This document shows, one piece after another, positions 50,440 through 58,683 of a stretch of 64,000 nucleotides of DNA; the first letter of the stretch is position 1, and each line of letters starts with the position of its first letter. Under the pieces are notes generated by a model. The model ran no database searches and was not told the origin of the DNA. It was given only the letters and a program-made list of their open reading frames with translations. Source of the stretch: Celerinatantimonas sp046054195 (GTDB lineage: Bacteria; Pseudomonadota; Gammaproteobacteria; Enterobacterales; Celerinatantimonadaceae); the NCBI RefSeq assembly GCF_046054195.1, contig NZ_JBEQCS010000020.1:1-64000 (forward strand). The letters run 5' to 3'. The translations under genes were made by a program, and so were the position numbers.

Positions 50440-51022
50440 ACATGACTCCTATAGGAGAAACAGTGGATTGGGGAGATAGAACCTGAATGCCATCCTGAAG
50501 ACGCCCCACGACAATTTGGGGCTGATATTGATAATAAGTTCCCCAACGAGAAGAATTAATGACACGCGAATCATCGGCTGCATGCACTATATTTAAGCTT
50601 AGACCCATCCGCTTCATCAGTGCCATTAACGGTTGAGTTGCAGTGAAAATGCAGTAGTGATAGCCCTTTTCAATCAGCATCTGCGCCATTAAGTGAAAAT
50701 GTGCTTTGGAAAATCCCATAGAAAATGATGCCAACTGACCAAACTCAATCAGTTGCGAGCGTTCAACATGAGCACCAAGTGCTTTGCGAACCAGAACTTC
50801 AGCGCTCTCATCAAGGTATTGCTCTAAAAACAACTCATCGCCATTTGCAGCTCGAATACCGCAAACAGAAACAATTTGCTCTGTTTCAAACAAAGTTAAA
50901 AACACCGGCATAAATTCATCAAGCTGAGCGTTAAACGCCCTTTTGTAACGCCGATAAACATACTGGCGAACTGCATTGCTCTGCGGATGAGCAGCATCAA
51001 CCCATTGAAGTCTGTGCATCAT
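50432..51022 (-). CDS. Thermostable hemolysin (delta-VPH) family protein, LuxI/GNAT-like fold
   Basis: This 196-residue protein matches the T_hemolysin family first named in Vibrio parahaemolyticus. Seen are RRYKRAFNAQLDEFMPVF, LFLEQYLDESAEVL, IEFGQLASFSMG, FTATQPLMALMKRMGL and WGTYYQYQPQIVVG. The family shares its fold with acyl-homoserine-lactone synthases and GNATs, so despite the name an acyltransferase role is more likely than direct lysis. It is the first gene of the leftward operon with an AMP-ligase, a diiron oxidase and an SDR, which together look like a small biosynthetic pathway. GGAG lies 4 bases before the ATG, and a QseB/PmrA-type box lies about 50 bases upstream. Confidence 0.87.
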   Translation of the reverse strand: MMHRLQWVDAAHPQSNAVRQYVYRRYKRAFNAQLDEFMPVFLTLFETEQIVSVCGIRAANGDELFLEQYLDESAEVLVRKALGAHVERSQLIEFGQLASFSMGFSKAHFHLMAQMLIEKGYHYCIFTATQPLMALMKRMGLSLNIVHAADDSRVINSSRWGTYYQYQPQIVVGRLQDGIQVLSPQSTVSPIGVMYE

Positions 51023-51070
51023 GGGACTCCATACTTTTACAAGTTACGCATAGCAGAGTAGAAAAGTAAT

Positions 51071-51087
51071 CTTAAGAAATTCTTAAG
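51071..51087. promoter_or_regulatory. PmrA/QseB-type box: CTTAAG-N5-CTTAAG
   Basis: CTTAAGAAATTCTTAAG is a perfect tandem repeat with 5-base spacing, the exact PmrA-class consensus. It lies 49 bases upstream of the first codon of the operon that encodes a regulator of this class. A further TTCTTAA lies at about 51098. Confidence 0.8.
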
Positions 51088-51136
51088 CTGAGAAATTTTC
51101 TTAAAAAAATTGAAAATTAAAGATTGGTTATACAAA

Positions 51137-51184
51137 TGAAAGGATAAAAAGAAAGGAAAGTGAAAGGATAAAAAGAAAGAAAAG
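51137..51184 (+). repeat. Two tandem copies of a 24-bp purine-rich unit
   Basis: The unit TGAAAGGATAAAAAGAAAG plus five purines occurs at 51137-51160 and 51161-51184 with one base difference (G to A). It lies between the hemolysin operon promoter and the terminator of the DsrE-like gene. Confidence 0.8.
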
Positions 51185-51203
51185 CGCGCTGACACAACGC
51201 GCT
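51183..51203 (-). terminator. Terminator after the DsrE-like gene
   Basis: On the minus strand AGCGCG pairs with CGCGCT around a 9-base loop, followed by TTTCTTTCTTTTT from the tandem repeat. It lies 16 bases beyond the stop at 51220. Confidence 0.6.
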
Positions 51204-51219
51204 GATTGCTTAATAAAGA

Positions 51220-51570
51220 TTAAGGGCGGATATAGGCATATCCAGCGGTTTGTTTTTCGATAAGCTCTAGCACACCAACGTTTACCACCGTCACAAAATT
51301 ACTTAACAAATGAGGTTCAATCTTAAGACCCGTTAATGAGTTTTTACACGCCTCAAAGATAACCCCATCCTGGCTAAGAGCCTGCATCGCTGATAAATAT
51401 TCACCATCGGCAGTGGTGTAGGCTGACACGGCCTTAGCGTTTGCGAGCACAACGATTTTAGAGTTTTGTTTATCAACCACTTTAAGCAAATTGTTGATAT
51501 TCGCCAAAGCCATTGGCCATTTGGCAATTTCGTCGATATGAAAGATGACTTGAACGATTGGCATCGACAT
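51220..51570 (-). CDS. DsrE/DsrF-like small protein
   Basis: This 116-residue protein fits the DsrE/F/H fold: IVQVIFHIDEIAKWPMALANINNLL, then IVVLANAKAVSAYT, then a variable middle with GVIFEACKNSLTGL and the end VNVGVLELIEKQTAGYAYIRP. The conserved Cys of sulfur-carrier members corresponds to the Cys in FEACKNS, so sulfur relay is possible, though most family members of this size have unknown roles. It is monocistronic, with AGGAG before the ATG and a terminator behind it. The inverted-repeat element at 51594 lies just upstream of its promoter. Confidence 0.75.
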   Translation of the reverse strand: MSMPIVQVIFHIDEIAKWPMALANINNLLKVVDKQNSKIVVLANAKAVSAYTTADGEYLSAMQALSQDGVIFEACKNSLTGLKIEPHLLSNFVTVVNVGVLELIEKQTAGYAYIRP

Positions 51571-51593
51571 CTATGACTCCTGAGTTTTAGGGA

Positions 51594-51864
51594 TTATTAG
51601 GGGTTGTTGATCTTTGGCGGTTGAATTTTGTTCAAATTAAACGCATTTTGAACGCGGCGCATCCTGTGTCGCTTAATGAGTTAAGAAAGCAGGGTGCAAC
51701 AAAGTTCAGGATACGTTTAAATGAACCCGAAGGGCAGTATCTGAGAGGAATTTATACAGCGTTAAACGTTCTTTGTGCAGACCTACACGGCACAACGTTT
51801 ATCTGCCTAAATTTCTCTCCGATTGCTGCAAAACTAATTGCAAAAGGTCAACAGCCCCTAATAA
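51594..51864. mobile_element. MITE-like element with 22-bp terminal inverted repeats
   Basis: The left end (51594-51615) and right end (51843-51864) are inverted repeats matching at 20 of 22 bases, with the core AGGGGYTGTTGAYCTTT. The 271-base element carries no plausible transposase. TA lies just outside the GGGG/CCCC tips on both sides, compatible with a TA target duplication, as with IS630-type elements. The right repeat supplies the stop codon of the gene at 51858. A frame of about 105 codons inside it (51621-51938) runs out into the neighbouring gene and is not credible. A related partial copy lies at 612-690. Confidence 0.6.
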
Positions 51865-52679
51865 CAGGCTTTACGCTCTTTAGCGACCAAATCGCCATTA
51901 TCATTGCGCTTATAACACACACCCTCAATTTGTTTTAACACATTTTTTTGCCAACGGTAGCTATCAACACTAATCGAGCTTCCTGCGCAGCATTGGTTGG
52001 TTGAGGTAATGATTTTACTTTGCTGGTTAAATCTTAAGGTTACCAAGCTTGAGAGCTGCTCATTAAACTGAAAGTTATGCTTTTTAGGCTGATAAATATA
52101 GTAATTACGCGAAGTGTTCGGGCCTGCGAAACTCTCTCCTGCAGTCGAAAAATCCGCAAAACCGTCAAAGTTGTAATCACCAATCGAGACGGTAAACAAA
52201 GAGCAACTGCTACTTTCAACCATTAATTTTTGCACAGTCTTATCCGTTGCTTTATCAATCATCGTCACTCTTGTGCCATTGTTAAGGCACTTCACGCGAA
52301 TATAACGATTTTTAGACGATGCAGATTGCATGACCCCGCGCAGGTCAGTACTTTGAATCAGATGCACCGCAAGCTTGGCATGCGTTTTCACATTCAACCA
52401 ATAACCATCTAATTTAGAATCCTTGATTTGCAGATGAAACTCGCCAATGGGTTTATTTTTGGCGTTTCTTTCAATGAAGATTAAGGTGTTTTTATCGCTA
52501 CTTGCTCCAGCACTGAGATCAATCGGCGTGCGATAGTGATTATAAAAATACAGCGCAGAATCATTAGCCAGTTCAAAGCTAATCGCTGATTTACCTAATG
52601 TGCCACTATATTGAGCGCCCAGCGCGCAGGTGCTTGTTAACAATAAAACCAATGTGCTTATCCACAAACGCAATTTCAT
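51858..52679 (-). CDS. Exported hypothetical protein (VCBS/FG-GAP-like segment)
   Basis: This 273-residue protein has a signal peptide (MKLRLWISTLVLLLTSTCALG, then AQYSGTLG). The mature beta-rich protein includes IGDYNFDGFADFSTAG, a Ca-binding-like Asp-rich turn as in FG-GAP/VCBS repeats, and two vicinal Cys (NQCCAG) plus paired Cys near the end. It resembles XAC2610-type exported proteins, a group without assigned function. The stop codon lies inside the terminal repeat of the adjacent mobile element, so the original C-terminus may have been longer or different. The ATG at 52679 has GGA seven bases upstream. Confidence 0.7.
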   Translation of the reverse strand: MKLRLWISTLVLLLTSTCALGAQYSGTLGKSAISFELANDSALYFYNHYRTPIDLSAGASSDKNTLIFIERNAKNKPIGEFHLQIKDSKLDGYWLNVKTHAKLAVHLIQSTDLRGVMQSASSKNRYIRVKCLNNGTRVTMIDKATDKTVQKLMVESSSCSLFTVSIGDYNFDGFADFSTAGESFAGPNTSRNYYIYQPKKHNFQFNEQLSSLVTLRFNQQSKIITSTNQCCAGSSISVDSYRWQKNVLKQIEGVCYKRNDNGDLVAKERKACY

Positions 52680-52864
52680 AGTCAATCCATCGTTAAAAAA
52701 TACAAAATAGCCATTACATAACTCGATGATCATTTAGGAATAATCGAGATGATGATTTAAATGGCAGTGGAATTTTCTCTGTTATCTGAATATCTTCCAG
52801 ACAGCTCTTAAGATTTAGCTGATGGGCAGCAATAATGACGAATCTCATCCCAATAGCTCACTAT

Positions 52865-53671
52865 TTAGAGAGCGGGCAAACACAAGCTACCTTTAAGAAC
52901 GCTGACCGCTTGACCACAAAGCGTGATTGCTTGTTCGCTTTGGCGACTCACGCGAACATAACCGCCGCGAGCTGAAGCCTGATAACCGAATAAATCGTCT
53001 TTGGCCAATTGTTCAAACCAATAAACTGCCAGCGCGCAGTGCGCCGACCCCGTCACTGGGTCTTCATCAATACCGACCCATGGCGCAAAATAACGAGAGA
53101 TAAAATCAGCGTTTTGAGTCTTAGCTTTAGCGGTGACGACAACGCCTCGCCCAGGGATTTGATTTAAGCGACTAAAATCAGGCGACAAAGCGCTAACGAT
53201 GGCTTCATCATCGACGACTATCAGCTCTTTATCATTAAATTGTAGATAATCGATTAGTTGTGAAGCACTAATGCCAAGAGCTGTCAGTAGCTCATTACAG
53301 ACTTGGGTTTTAATAAGCTTAGGAGCTGGAAAGATCAATTCAATCGCATCATTTTTAGCCCGAGCAATAAGATCGCCAGATAAGGTGTGAAACACAACCT
53401 CGCTCCCATCATTTAACCAGCCCTGCTGTTTGAGAATATGCGCAGTCGAAAGGGTGGCATGACCGCATAATTTTACTTCAGTTTTCGGTGTAAACCAGCG
53501 CAGACGCATCGTATCGAGCGCTAAAAAAGCCGTTTCAGAAACGGCCATTTCGCGGGCGATGTTCAGCATCAACGGCTCATCTAATGCCGACGGGGTGATA
53601 CAAACGCCCGCCGGATTGCCTTTAAATAGCTCACAGGTAAACGCATCGACTTGATATATACTTAAGTCCAT
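52865..53671 (-). CDS. PhzF-family isomerase/epimerase-like protein
   Basis: This 268-residue protein has the double hot-dog-like diaminopimelate-epimerase fold of PhzF/YddE. It has YQVDAFTCELFKGNPAGVC, the catalytic Glu in VSETAF, RWFTPKTEVKLCGHATLSTAH and the second half GIDEDPVTGSAHCAL. PhzF itself isomerises DHHA in phenazine synthesis, but no other phz genes are here, so this is one of the many PhzF paralogues of unknown substrate. The start at 53671 has GGGA about eleven bases upstream. Confidence 0.88.
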   Translation of the reverse strand: MDLSIYQVDAFTCELFKGNPAGVCITPSALDEPLMLNIAREMAVSETAFLALDTMRLRWFTPKTEVKLCGHATLSTAHILKQQGWLNDGSEVVFHTLSGDLIARAKNDAIELIFPAPKLIKTQVCNELLTALGISASQLIDYLQFNDKELIVVDDEAIVSALSPDFSRLNQIPGRGVVVTAKAKTQNADFISRYFAPWVGIDEDPVTGSAHCALAVYWFEQLAKDDLFGYQASARGGYVRVSRQSEQAITLCGQAVSVLKGSLCLPAL

Positions 53672-53764
53672 ATTGCTAAAATCCCTATAAAATCTGCCAG
53701 TTAACGCTCTAATCAATAAGTTAGTTAATATAACCTAAAGCAAAGCGCATCGGCCATACTGACA

Positions 53765-53789
53765 AACCAACATCTGGCAGATTTTGGTT
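53765..53789 (-). terminator. Stem-loop after the trehalase gene
   Basis: AACCAA-C-ATCT pairs with AGAT-T-TTGGTT around a GGC loop (one mismatch in 11 pairs). It starts 17 bases beyond the trehalase stop codon; the T-run is weak. Confidence 0.45.
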
Positions 53790-53806
53790 AAAGCAATAAG
53801 ATATCT

Positions 53807-55477
53807 TTAGTCGCCAGCTGCCACCGCTGGTAAGTCGTGGACACTTTGACAAGTTTTATGTGCCGGGCAATATTTATCTAACAACATAATGGTGACGCCG
53901 TTAGTCCAACCAAAACCATCCTGCAAAGGATATTCCCCGCCGCCGCCACCACCGAGGGCGCGGCCTTGCACTATGTATTTTTCCACCAGCTTATGTTCAC
54001 TATCATAAGTTGCCTGCACATTTTTCAAAAAGCCCATGGCGATGCGTTTGGCTAGCGCTTGATGCTGATAATTATTAAGCCCAACCACACCGACCCATTG
54101 CAGCGGAGCCCAGCCGTTTGGCGCATCCCATTGTTGGCCAGTTTCAATCGTGGTCGTGGCAAGGCCTCCTGGATGAACCAGTTGCAACATCACAGCTTTA
54201 GCGGTGGCATCGGCTTGCTTATCACTTGCGATATTGAAAAATAACGGAAACAATGCCGCGGCAGTAAGTTGCTCACGGACCTGAGCTTTTTGCCAATCAT
54301 AATCGCTATACCAACCTTGCGTTTTGTTATACAGGTACGTATTGATAGCTTTGGCGCGAACGTCAGCCTGATGACGATAATGAGCGGCCAACTTCGCATC
54401 TCCTTTAAGCTGATAGCCTTTGGCTAGCACCGCTTCGAGGTGATACATCAAGCTATTGAGATCCACTGGAATAATATGGGTAATTTCAATCGTATTTAAA
54501 TGCTGATAGTCAGCGAACCATCTCGAGCTGTAATCCCACCCAGAGGCTGCGCCTGAGCGTAATTGCCGATAAAGCGCAGGTTTGTCTTTTATCGATAGAT
54601 TCGAAGCGGTGTGTATATCAGCAAGCCACGATTCTGGCCGCGGCACATCCCGCGCGTCCCAATAACGATTAAGTACTGTACCATCACTAAGTTTAACCAC
54701 TCGATTTACCGCTTGGCCTTTAGCCAAACTTGCACTGCCCGCCATCCAGTAATCGTATTCTTTTTGCAATTGAGTGAGATAATGAACGTAAACCTGGTCG
54801 CCTTGATGCTTAGCATAAAGTGACACCATCAAACTAAAAAATGGCGGCTGAGAGCGGCTTAAATAATAACTGCGATTGCCATTTGGAATCAGCCCATATC
54901 GATCGAGTTCCCATGCAAAGTTATCGAGCATATTTTCAACCAACTGCCAACGGCCACTTTCACCAAGCCCTAACATGGTAAAATAGCTGTCCCAATAATA
55001 GACCTCCCGAAAACGTCCACCAGGAACGACATAAGGTTTAGGAATCTGTAATAACGAGTCATATTGACCCGATTTTTTAGCGCTTCGAGTCAGCTCGCTC
55101 CATAGACCATCAATGTGCTCGCGCAACGATTGATTCGCTGGCGGCACATAATCAGAATGAGTCGCTGGTAGAGTGAAATTAGCTAAGACGAATTTTTTTA
55201 AATCAAAACCCTGCTGTGATTTTTGTTTTTGCCAGTCGGCAACAATCAATTGGGGCGCTCGTTTAGCAACCGCATCAGCGAAGGTTTTCTGGTCGTCAAA
55301 CAGCTGCGCTCTTTGCACGGCATCAAACAGTGGCCCAAACAGAATATCTGGTGACTGCGGCGCACTCTGGCGAGCAAATGAGCTTTGACAAACCAGCATG
55401 AAAGCCAATAAGCCAAGGCTTAAAAAATTGCTCCAGCGTTTACAAAGTATCCATGATGAATCACTCGATTTAACCAT
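53807..55477 (-). CDS. treA: Periplasmic trehalase (GH37)
   Basis: This 556-residue exported enzyme hydrolyses trehalose to two glucose molecules. It has a signal peptide with a long n-region (hydrophobic core LSLGLLAFMLVCQ, cleavage near SSFA). Both trehalase signatures are seen: PGGRFREVYYWDSY and QWDAPNGWAPLQ. The catalytic Asp lies in SGWDYSSRW, and the general base Glu probably in HKLVEKYIVQG, followed by a glycine-rich loop (GGGGGGEYPLQDGFGWTNG). The length matches E. coli TreA (565). The ATG at 55477 has AGGAG seven bases upstream; codons before it are TTG-CTG. Monocistronic. Confidence 0.93.
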   Translation of the reverse strand: MVKSSDSSWILCKRWSNFLSLGLLAFMLVCQSSFARQSAPQSPDILFGPLFDAVQRAQLFDDQKTFADAVAKRAPQLIVADWQKQKSQQGFDLKKFVLANFTLPATHSDYVPPANQSLREHIDGLWSELTRSAKKSGQYDSLLQIPKPYVVPGGRFREVYYWDSYFTMLGLGESGRWQLVENMLDNFAWELDRYGLIPNGNRSYYLSRSQPPFFSLMVSLYAKHQGDQVYVHYLTQLQKEYDYWMAGSASLAKGQAVNRVVKLSDGTVLNRYWDARDVPRPESWLADIHTASNLSIKDKPALYRQLRSGAASGWDYSSRWFADYQHLNTIEITHIIPVDLNSLMYHLEAVLAKGYQLKGDAKLAAHYRHQADVRAKAINTYLYNKTQGWYSDYDWQKAQVREQLTAAALFPLFFNIASDKQADATAKAVMLQLVHPGGLATTTIETGQQWDAPNGWAPLQWVGVVGLNNYQHQALAKRIAMGFLKNVQATYDSEHKLVEKYIVQGRALGGGGGGEYPLQDGFGWTNGVTIMLLDKYCPAHKTCQSVHDLPAVAAGD

Positions 55478-55589
55478 CAGCAAACTCCTTTACTATCGTA
55501 AATAAAGCTCAATTAGCTGATCCTAGAGTGCAAACCGATATTTTAAATTGACAAATCACACAGAAATAAAGTTCTACTAAGCCCCTGCA

Positions 55590-56483
55590 TTAGGCAAGCT
55601 CGATGTTTATATGTGTGGTGATAAAATCAATTAAGGCACTAACCCGCCGTGGCGGCCGATGCAGAGCCGGATAAACGGCATAAATGTTAATGGGTTTATC
55701 CGTATATTCACTAAGAACGCTCTGCAAGCGCTCTGCTTTTAAATCATCATGCACATCAATTTGAGATTTTAATACCACTCCAGCGCCTCGAATCGCCCAT
55801 TGCCGAAGAGCCCCACCGTCATTGGCAACTCGATTGCCAGAAACCTTCACCGTAAATGAGCGGTTACCATCAACAAAATGCCATTCTGACTGCGGTGAAT
55901 GCGGTCTTGCGAGCACTAAACAATTATGTTCTTTAAGATCGCGCGGATGAACAGGTTTTCCCCATTTTTGCCAATAGCGCGGGGATGCACAAACCAGCCG
56001 ACGCTGGCTAGCAAGCAACCGGGCTTTAAAGCGAGAATCAACCAAAGGACCTGTGCGAATCGCAAAATCAAATCGCTCGGCGACTAAATCCACCAACCCA
56101 TCAGACAAATGCAGTTCGACTTTAACCTGAGGGTGTTGTTCTAAAAATGCATCAATTAATCCCGGTAATCGCATCCGTCCGAAATCATTGGTCGTTGTTA
56201 AACGAATCGTCCCGCGCAGTGGACCTTGCTGGTTAAGATGATCAATGGCGTTTTCAAACTCATCAACGATAAACCGGCAATGTTCTAAGAACTGCTCGCC
56301 TTCAGGTGTGAAAGACATTCGTCTGGTGGTGCGCACGATTAAATTGGTTCCAACCAAGTGCTCTAATTGCTGCAACGCTTGGGTAACAGCAGAAGGTGCG
56401 ATATTTCGTTGCCTAGCGACTCCTGCCAGCGAGCCAATATCATTGATATCGAGATAAATTTGCATCAACTCAATTCTATCCAT
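55590..56483 (-). CDS. LysR-family transcriptional regulator
   Basis: This 297-residue regulator has an N-terminal helix-turn-helix (LMQIYLDINDIGSLAGVARQRNIAPSAVTQALQQLEHLVGTNLIVRTTRRMSFT, quoted only in part elsewhere) and a periplasmic-binding-like effector domain (GTIRLTTTNDFGRMRLPGLI..., FAIRTGPLVDSRF). It belongs to the CrgA/DsdC-like broad group. It is divergent from the SDR gene at 56582, its likely target, across 98 bases holding a perfect inverted repeat that starts at its own start codon. Confidence 0.87.
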   Translation of the reverse strand: MDRIELMQIYLDINDIGSLAGVARQRNIAPSAVTQALQQLEHLVGTNLIVRTTRRMSFTPEGEQFLEHCRFIVDEFENAIDHLNQQGPLRGTIRLTTTNDFGRMRLPGLIDAFLEQHPQVKVELHLSDGLVDLVAERFDFAIRTGPLVDSRFKARLLASQRRLVCASPRYWQKWGKPVHPRDLKEHNCLVLARPHSPQSEWHFVDGNRSFTVKVSGNRVANDGGALRQWAIRGAGVVLKSQIDVHDDLKAERLQSVLSEYTDKPINIYAVYPALHRPPRRVSALIDFITTHINIELA

Positions 56484-56503
56484 TATTCACCATATTTGAA
56501 TAA
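56483..56503. promoter_or_regulatory. LysR-type operator: TTATTCA-N7-TGAATAA
   Basis: A perfect 7-bp dyad with 7-base spacing overlaps the first base of the leftward lysR start codon. Its inner TTCA-N7-TGAA fits the T-N11-A pattern. It lies in the lysR-SDR divergent region, as expected for autoregulation and control of the SDR. Confidence 0.55.
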
Positions 56504-56581
56504 AGCCTTTATAAATAGATTAATTATTCGCAATTTTTATCATTGTAGACTGAACCCAATTAAAATAAAGGAGGACAAACA

Positions 56582-57337
56582 ATGGCAACGATGATAACTC
56601 GAGGTGGCGACGGACAAGGTAGCTTGATTGGCAGCAAACTATTTATTGTCGGAGCGGGTTCAGGAATGGGGGCAGCACTTGCGGCAATGGCTGTCGCGCG
56701 CGGAGCAAAAGTCGCGTTAGCGGGTCGAAGCTTAGATAAACTAGCGAAAGTGGCCGAGCAATTAGGTCCTAATGTGCTTGGAACCTATTCACTTGATATT
56801 TCAGATGCATCCCAACTTGATGCAGCCCTAAGTGAACAGGGGCCATATGATCATATTGTTTCAACTGCCGCTGATTTAACTTTTAAACCTTTTTTAAAAC
56901 TGACGGATGCAGAAATTCAAGCCATGGTTGCGAGCAAACTTTATGGCCCAATCAATTTAGCTCGTAGCGCGGATAAACACCTTCAGCAAACAGGCTCAGT
57001 ATTGTTCTTCTCTGGTTTAGCCGCTTATCGCCAAGGTGAAGGATCTTCACTTGTGGGAGCGGTCAACATGGCGTTAGAAAGCCTCGTGGCGAACCTTGCA
57101 ATTGAGATGAAACCCAAACGATTTAACGTTATCTCACCGGGCGTTGTCGATACTGCGACGTGGGATATTCTCAGTGATGAAGATAGAACTGCGATGTTTA
57201 GCGCTCTTAGTGAAACACTGCCAGTCGGCCGGGTTGGTCAAGCCAATGATTTAGCGCATGCAGCACTGGCAGTACTAGAAAATGGCTTTATCGATGGCAC
57301 AGTGGTGAACGTTGATGGTGGTGGCCGCATCGTTTGA
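56582..57337 (+). CDS. SDR-like oxidoreductase lacking the Tyr-x3-Lys motif
   Basis: This 251-residue SDR has the cofactor loop VGAGSGMG, an Arg (AGRSLDKL) suggesting NADP and the end GTVVNVDGGGRIV. Where the catalytic Tyr-x3-Lys should be, the sequence reads LVGAVNMALESL, so both residues are missing; the Ser is kept in FFSGLAA. It may use another residue or bind without catalysis. Such SDRs exist beside LysR regulators in other proteobacteria. A strong AAGGAGG precedes the ATG. It is divergent from the LysR gene and followed by a PRISE-like enzyme gene 81 bases downstream. Confidence 0.82.
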   Translation: MATMITRGGDGQGSLIGSKLFIVGAGSGMGAALAAMAVARGAKVALAGRSLDKLAKVAEQLGPNVLGTYSLDISDASQLDAALSEQGPYDHIVSTAADLTFKPFLKLTDAEIQAMVASKLYGPINLARSADKHLQQTGSVLFFSGLAAYRQGEGSSLVGAVNMALESLVANLAIEMKPKRFNVISPGVVDTATWDILSDEDRTAMFSALSETLPVGRVGQANDLAHAALAVLENGFIDGTVVNVDGGGRIV

Positions 57338-57421
57338 TAAAACGCTTAAGAACATCAGAGCTAATCGTATCAGTGGTTAGCGCTGATGAAGATAAATCTC
57401 ACGTAAATATAAGGAGAAATG

Positions 57422-58477
57422 ATGCAACCACATATGCTCGTTGTGGGCGGCTCCGGAGTAACAGGTCGCGGAGCCATTGCCGCGCTACAAGATTCTAACT
57501 GGCAAATCACCACTCTTTCTCGCACCCAACAGAGTCCCTATGACCAACCGCACTTATCGGCTGATTTACTCGATAAAGACGCACTTGAAAAGCATCTGAA
57601 TGCACTTAAAACAATTACACATATTTTCTATGCCGCGTTAAAACCATCCGCTGATGCAAGCGTTGAAGCTCAAGAAAATGGAGCAATGTTTAAAAATGTC
57701 ATAGAGACAGTCTTAAAAGCCAATGCCCCGCTTCAACGGGTCACATTTTTACAGGGTGGGAAAGTTTATGGCGCGCACTTAGGGGTTTATAAAAGTCCTG
57801 CCCGCGAAGATGATAGTCAACATTTTCCACCGAACTTATATTTTGAGCACGAAAACTATGCACGGACATTAAGCCAAAAAGGCGTGAAATGGACCGCGCT
57901 ACGGCCTGATATTATCATCGGTCACTCACTAGCCTCAGCGATGAATCTAGGAAATGTCATTGGCATTTATGGCACCTTGTGTAAACACTTTGGGGTAGCA
58001 ATGCAATTTCCTGGCAGCGAAGCCGCTTATAATGTGTTAGTGAATGTGACTAACGCCAACCTGCTAGGCAAAGCACTAGTTTGGGCTTGTGAAAATAACA
58101 AAGACGGCGCCTATAACATCACCAACGGCGATCAGTTTCGCTGGAAACATGTCTGGCCACGCATCGCCCAATGGTTTGGCTTGGAGGTTGGCCAACCACA
58201 ACCGATAAATCTGCAACAACGGCTCAACAACTTTGCCAGTGATACTTGGCAACAACTGGCGGCAGATTATGGATTAGCACAATCAGACATTAACCAGCTG
58301 GCTCAAGGCAGCTTTGGTGATTTTATCTTTCATGTTGAAACGGATGCGATATTCGATGTGACTAAGGCCCGCCAAGCCGGATTTAATGAGATGACGCTGC
58401 GCTCGGATGACGACATCATTAATCATTTAGAGCAGATGGTTAAACGAGGATTAATTCCAAATCCAAACACGTTATAA
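57422..58477 (+). CDS. PRISE-like (progesterone 5-beta-reductase / iridoid-synthase type) SDR
   Basis: This 351-residue extended SDR has the N-terminal GGSGVTGRGAI loop, the PRISE-type segment TFLQGGKVYGAHLG (with active Lys/Tyr region), then LYFEHENY and WTALRPDIIIGHS. Members reduce activated C=C bonds of enones with NADPH. In bacteria the substrates are unknown, mostly enone-type metabolites. The second of two adjacent ATGs (57422) has the better spacing from AAGGAG. A perfect 14-bp terminator follows. Confidence 0.83.
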   Translation: MQPHMLVVGGSGVTGRGAIAALQDSNWQITTLSRTQQSPYDQPHLSADLLDKDALEKHLNALKTITHIFYAALKPSADASVEAQENGAMFKNVIETVLKANAPLQRVTFLQGGKVYGAHLGVYKSPAREDDSQHFPPNLYFEHENYARTLSQKGVKWTALRPDIIIGHSLASAMNLGNVIGIYGTLCKHFGVAMQFPGSEAAYNVLVNVTNANLLGKALVWACENNKDGAYNITNGDQFRWKHVWPRIAQWFGLEVGQPQPINLQQRLNNFASDTWQQLAADYGLAQSDINQLAQGSFGDFIFHVETDAIFDVTKARQAGFNEMTLRSDDDIINHLEQMVKRGLIPNPNTL

Positions 58478-58491
58478 ACCTTCCATAATAA

Positions 58492-58532
58492 AGACTAAAG
58501 CCAGACTTATTTGCCAGCTCTGGCTTTAGTCT
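58492..58532 (+). terminator. Terminator after the PRISE-like gene
   Basis: A perfect 14-bp stem, AGACTAAAGCCAGA with TCTGGCTTTAGTCT, has a 13-base loop and begins 14 bases after the stop. It lacks a long T-run. Confidence 0.7.
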
Positions 58533-58683
58533 ATATTGACCTGCAATCGACAGCGTCTTAGTTATAGATTTACGTTATTAATCAATAAAATAGCGCTGCA
58601 TTGACCAGACTCATCGTGATGAGTGAGCTTCAGAACACAAAATCATTTAATGAACATAAAGCCCCACTGACTCTAAATTATTC

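Noticed and set aside
51621..51938. A 105-codon rightward frame beginning inside the inverted-repeat element.
   Set aside because: It runs through the right terminal repeat into the antisense strand of an exported-protein gene and matches no transposase I recognise.
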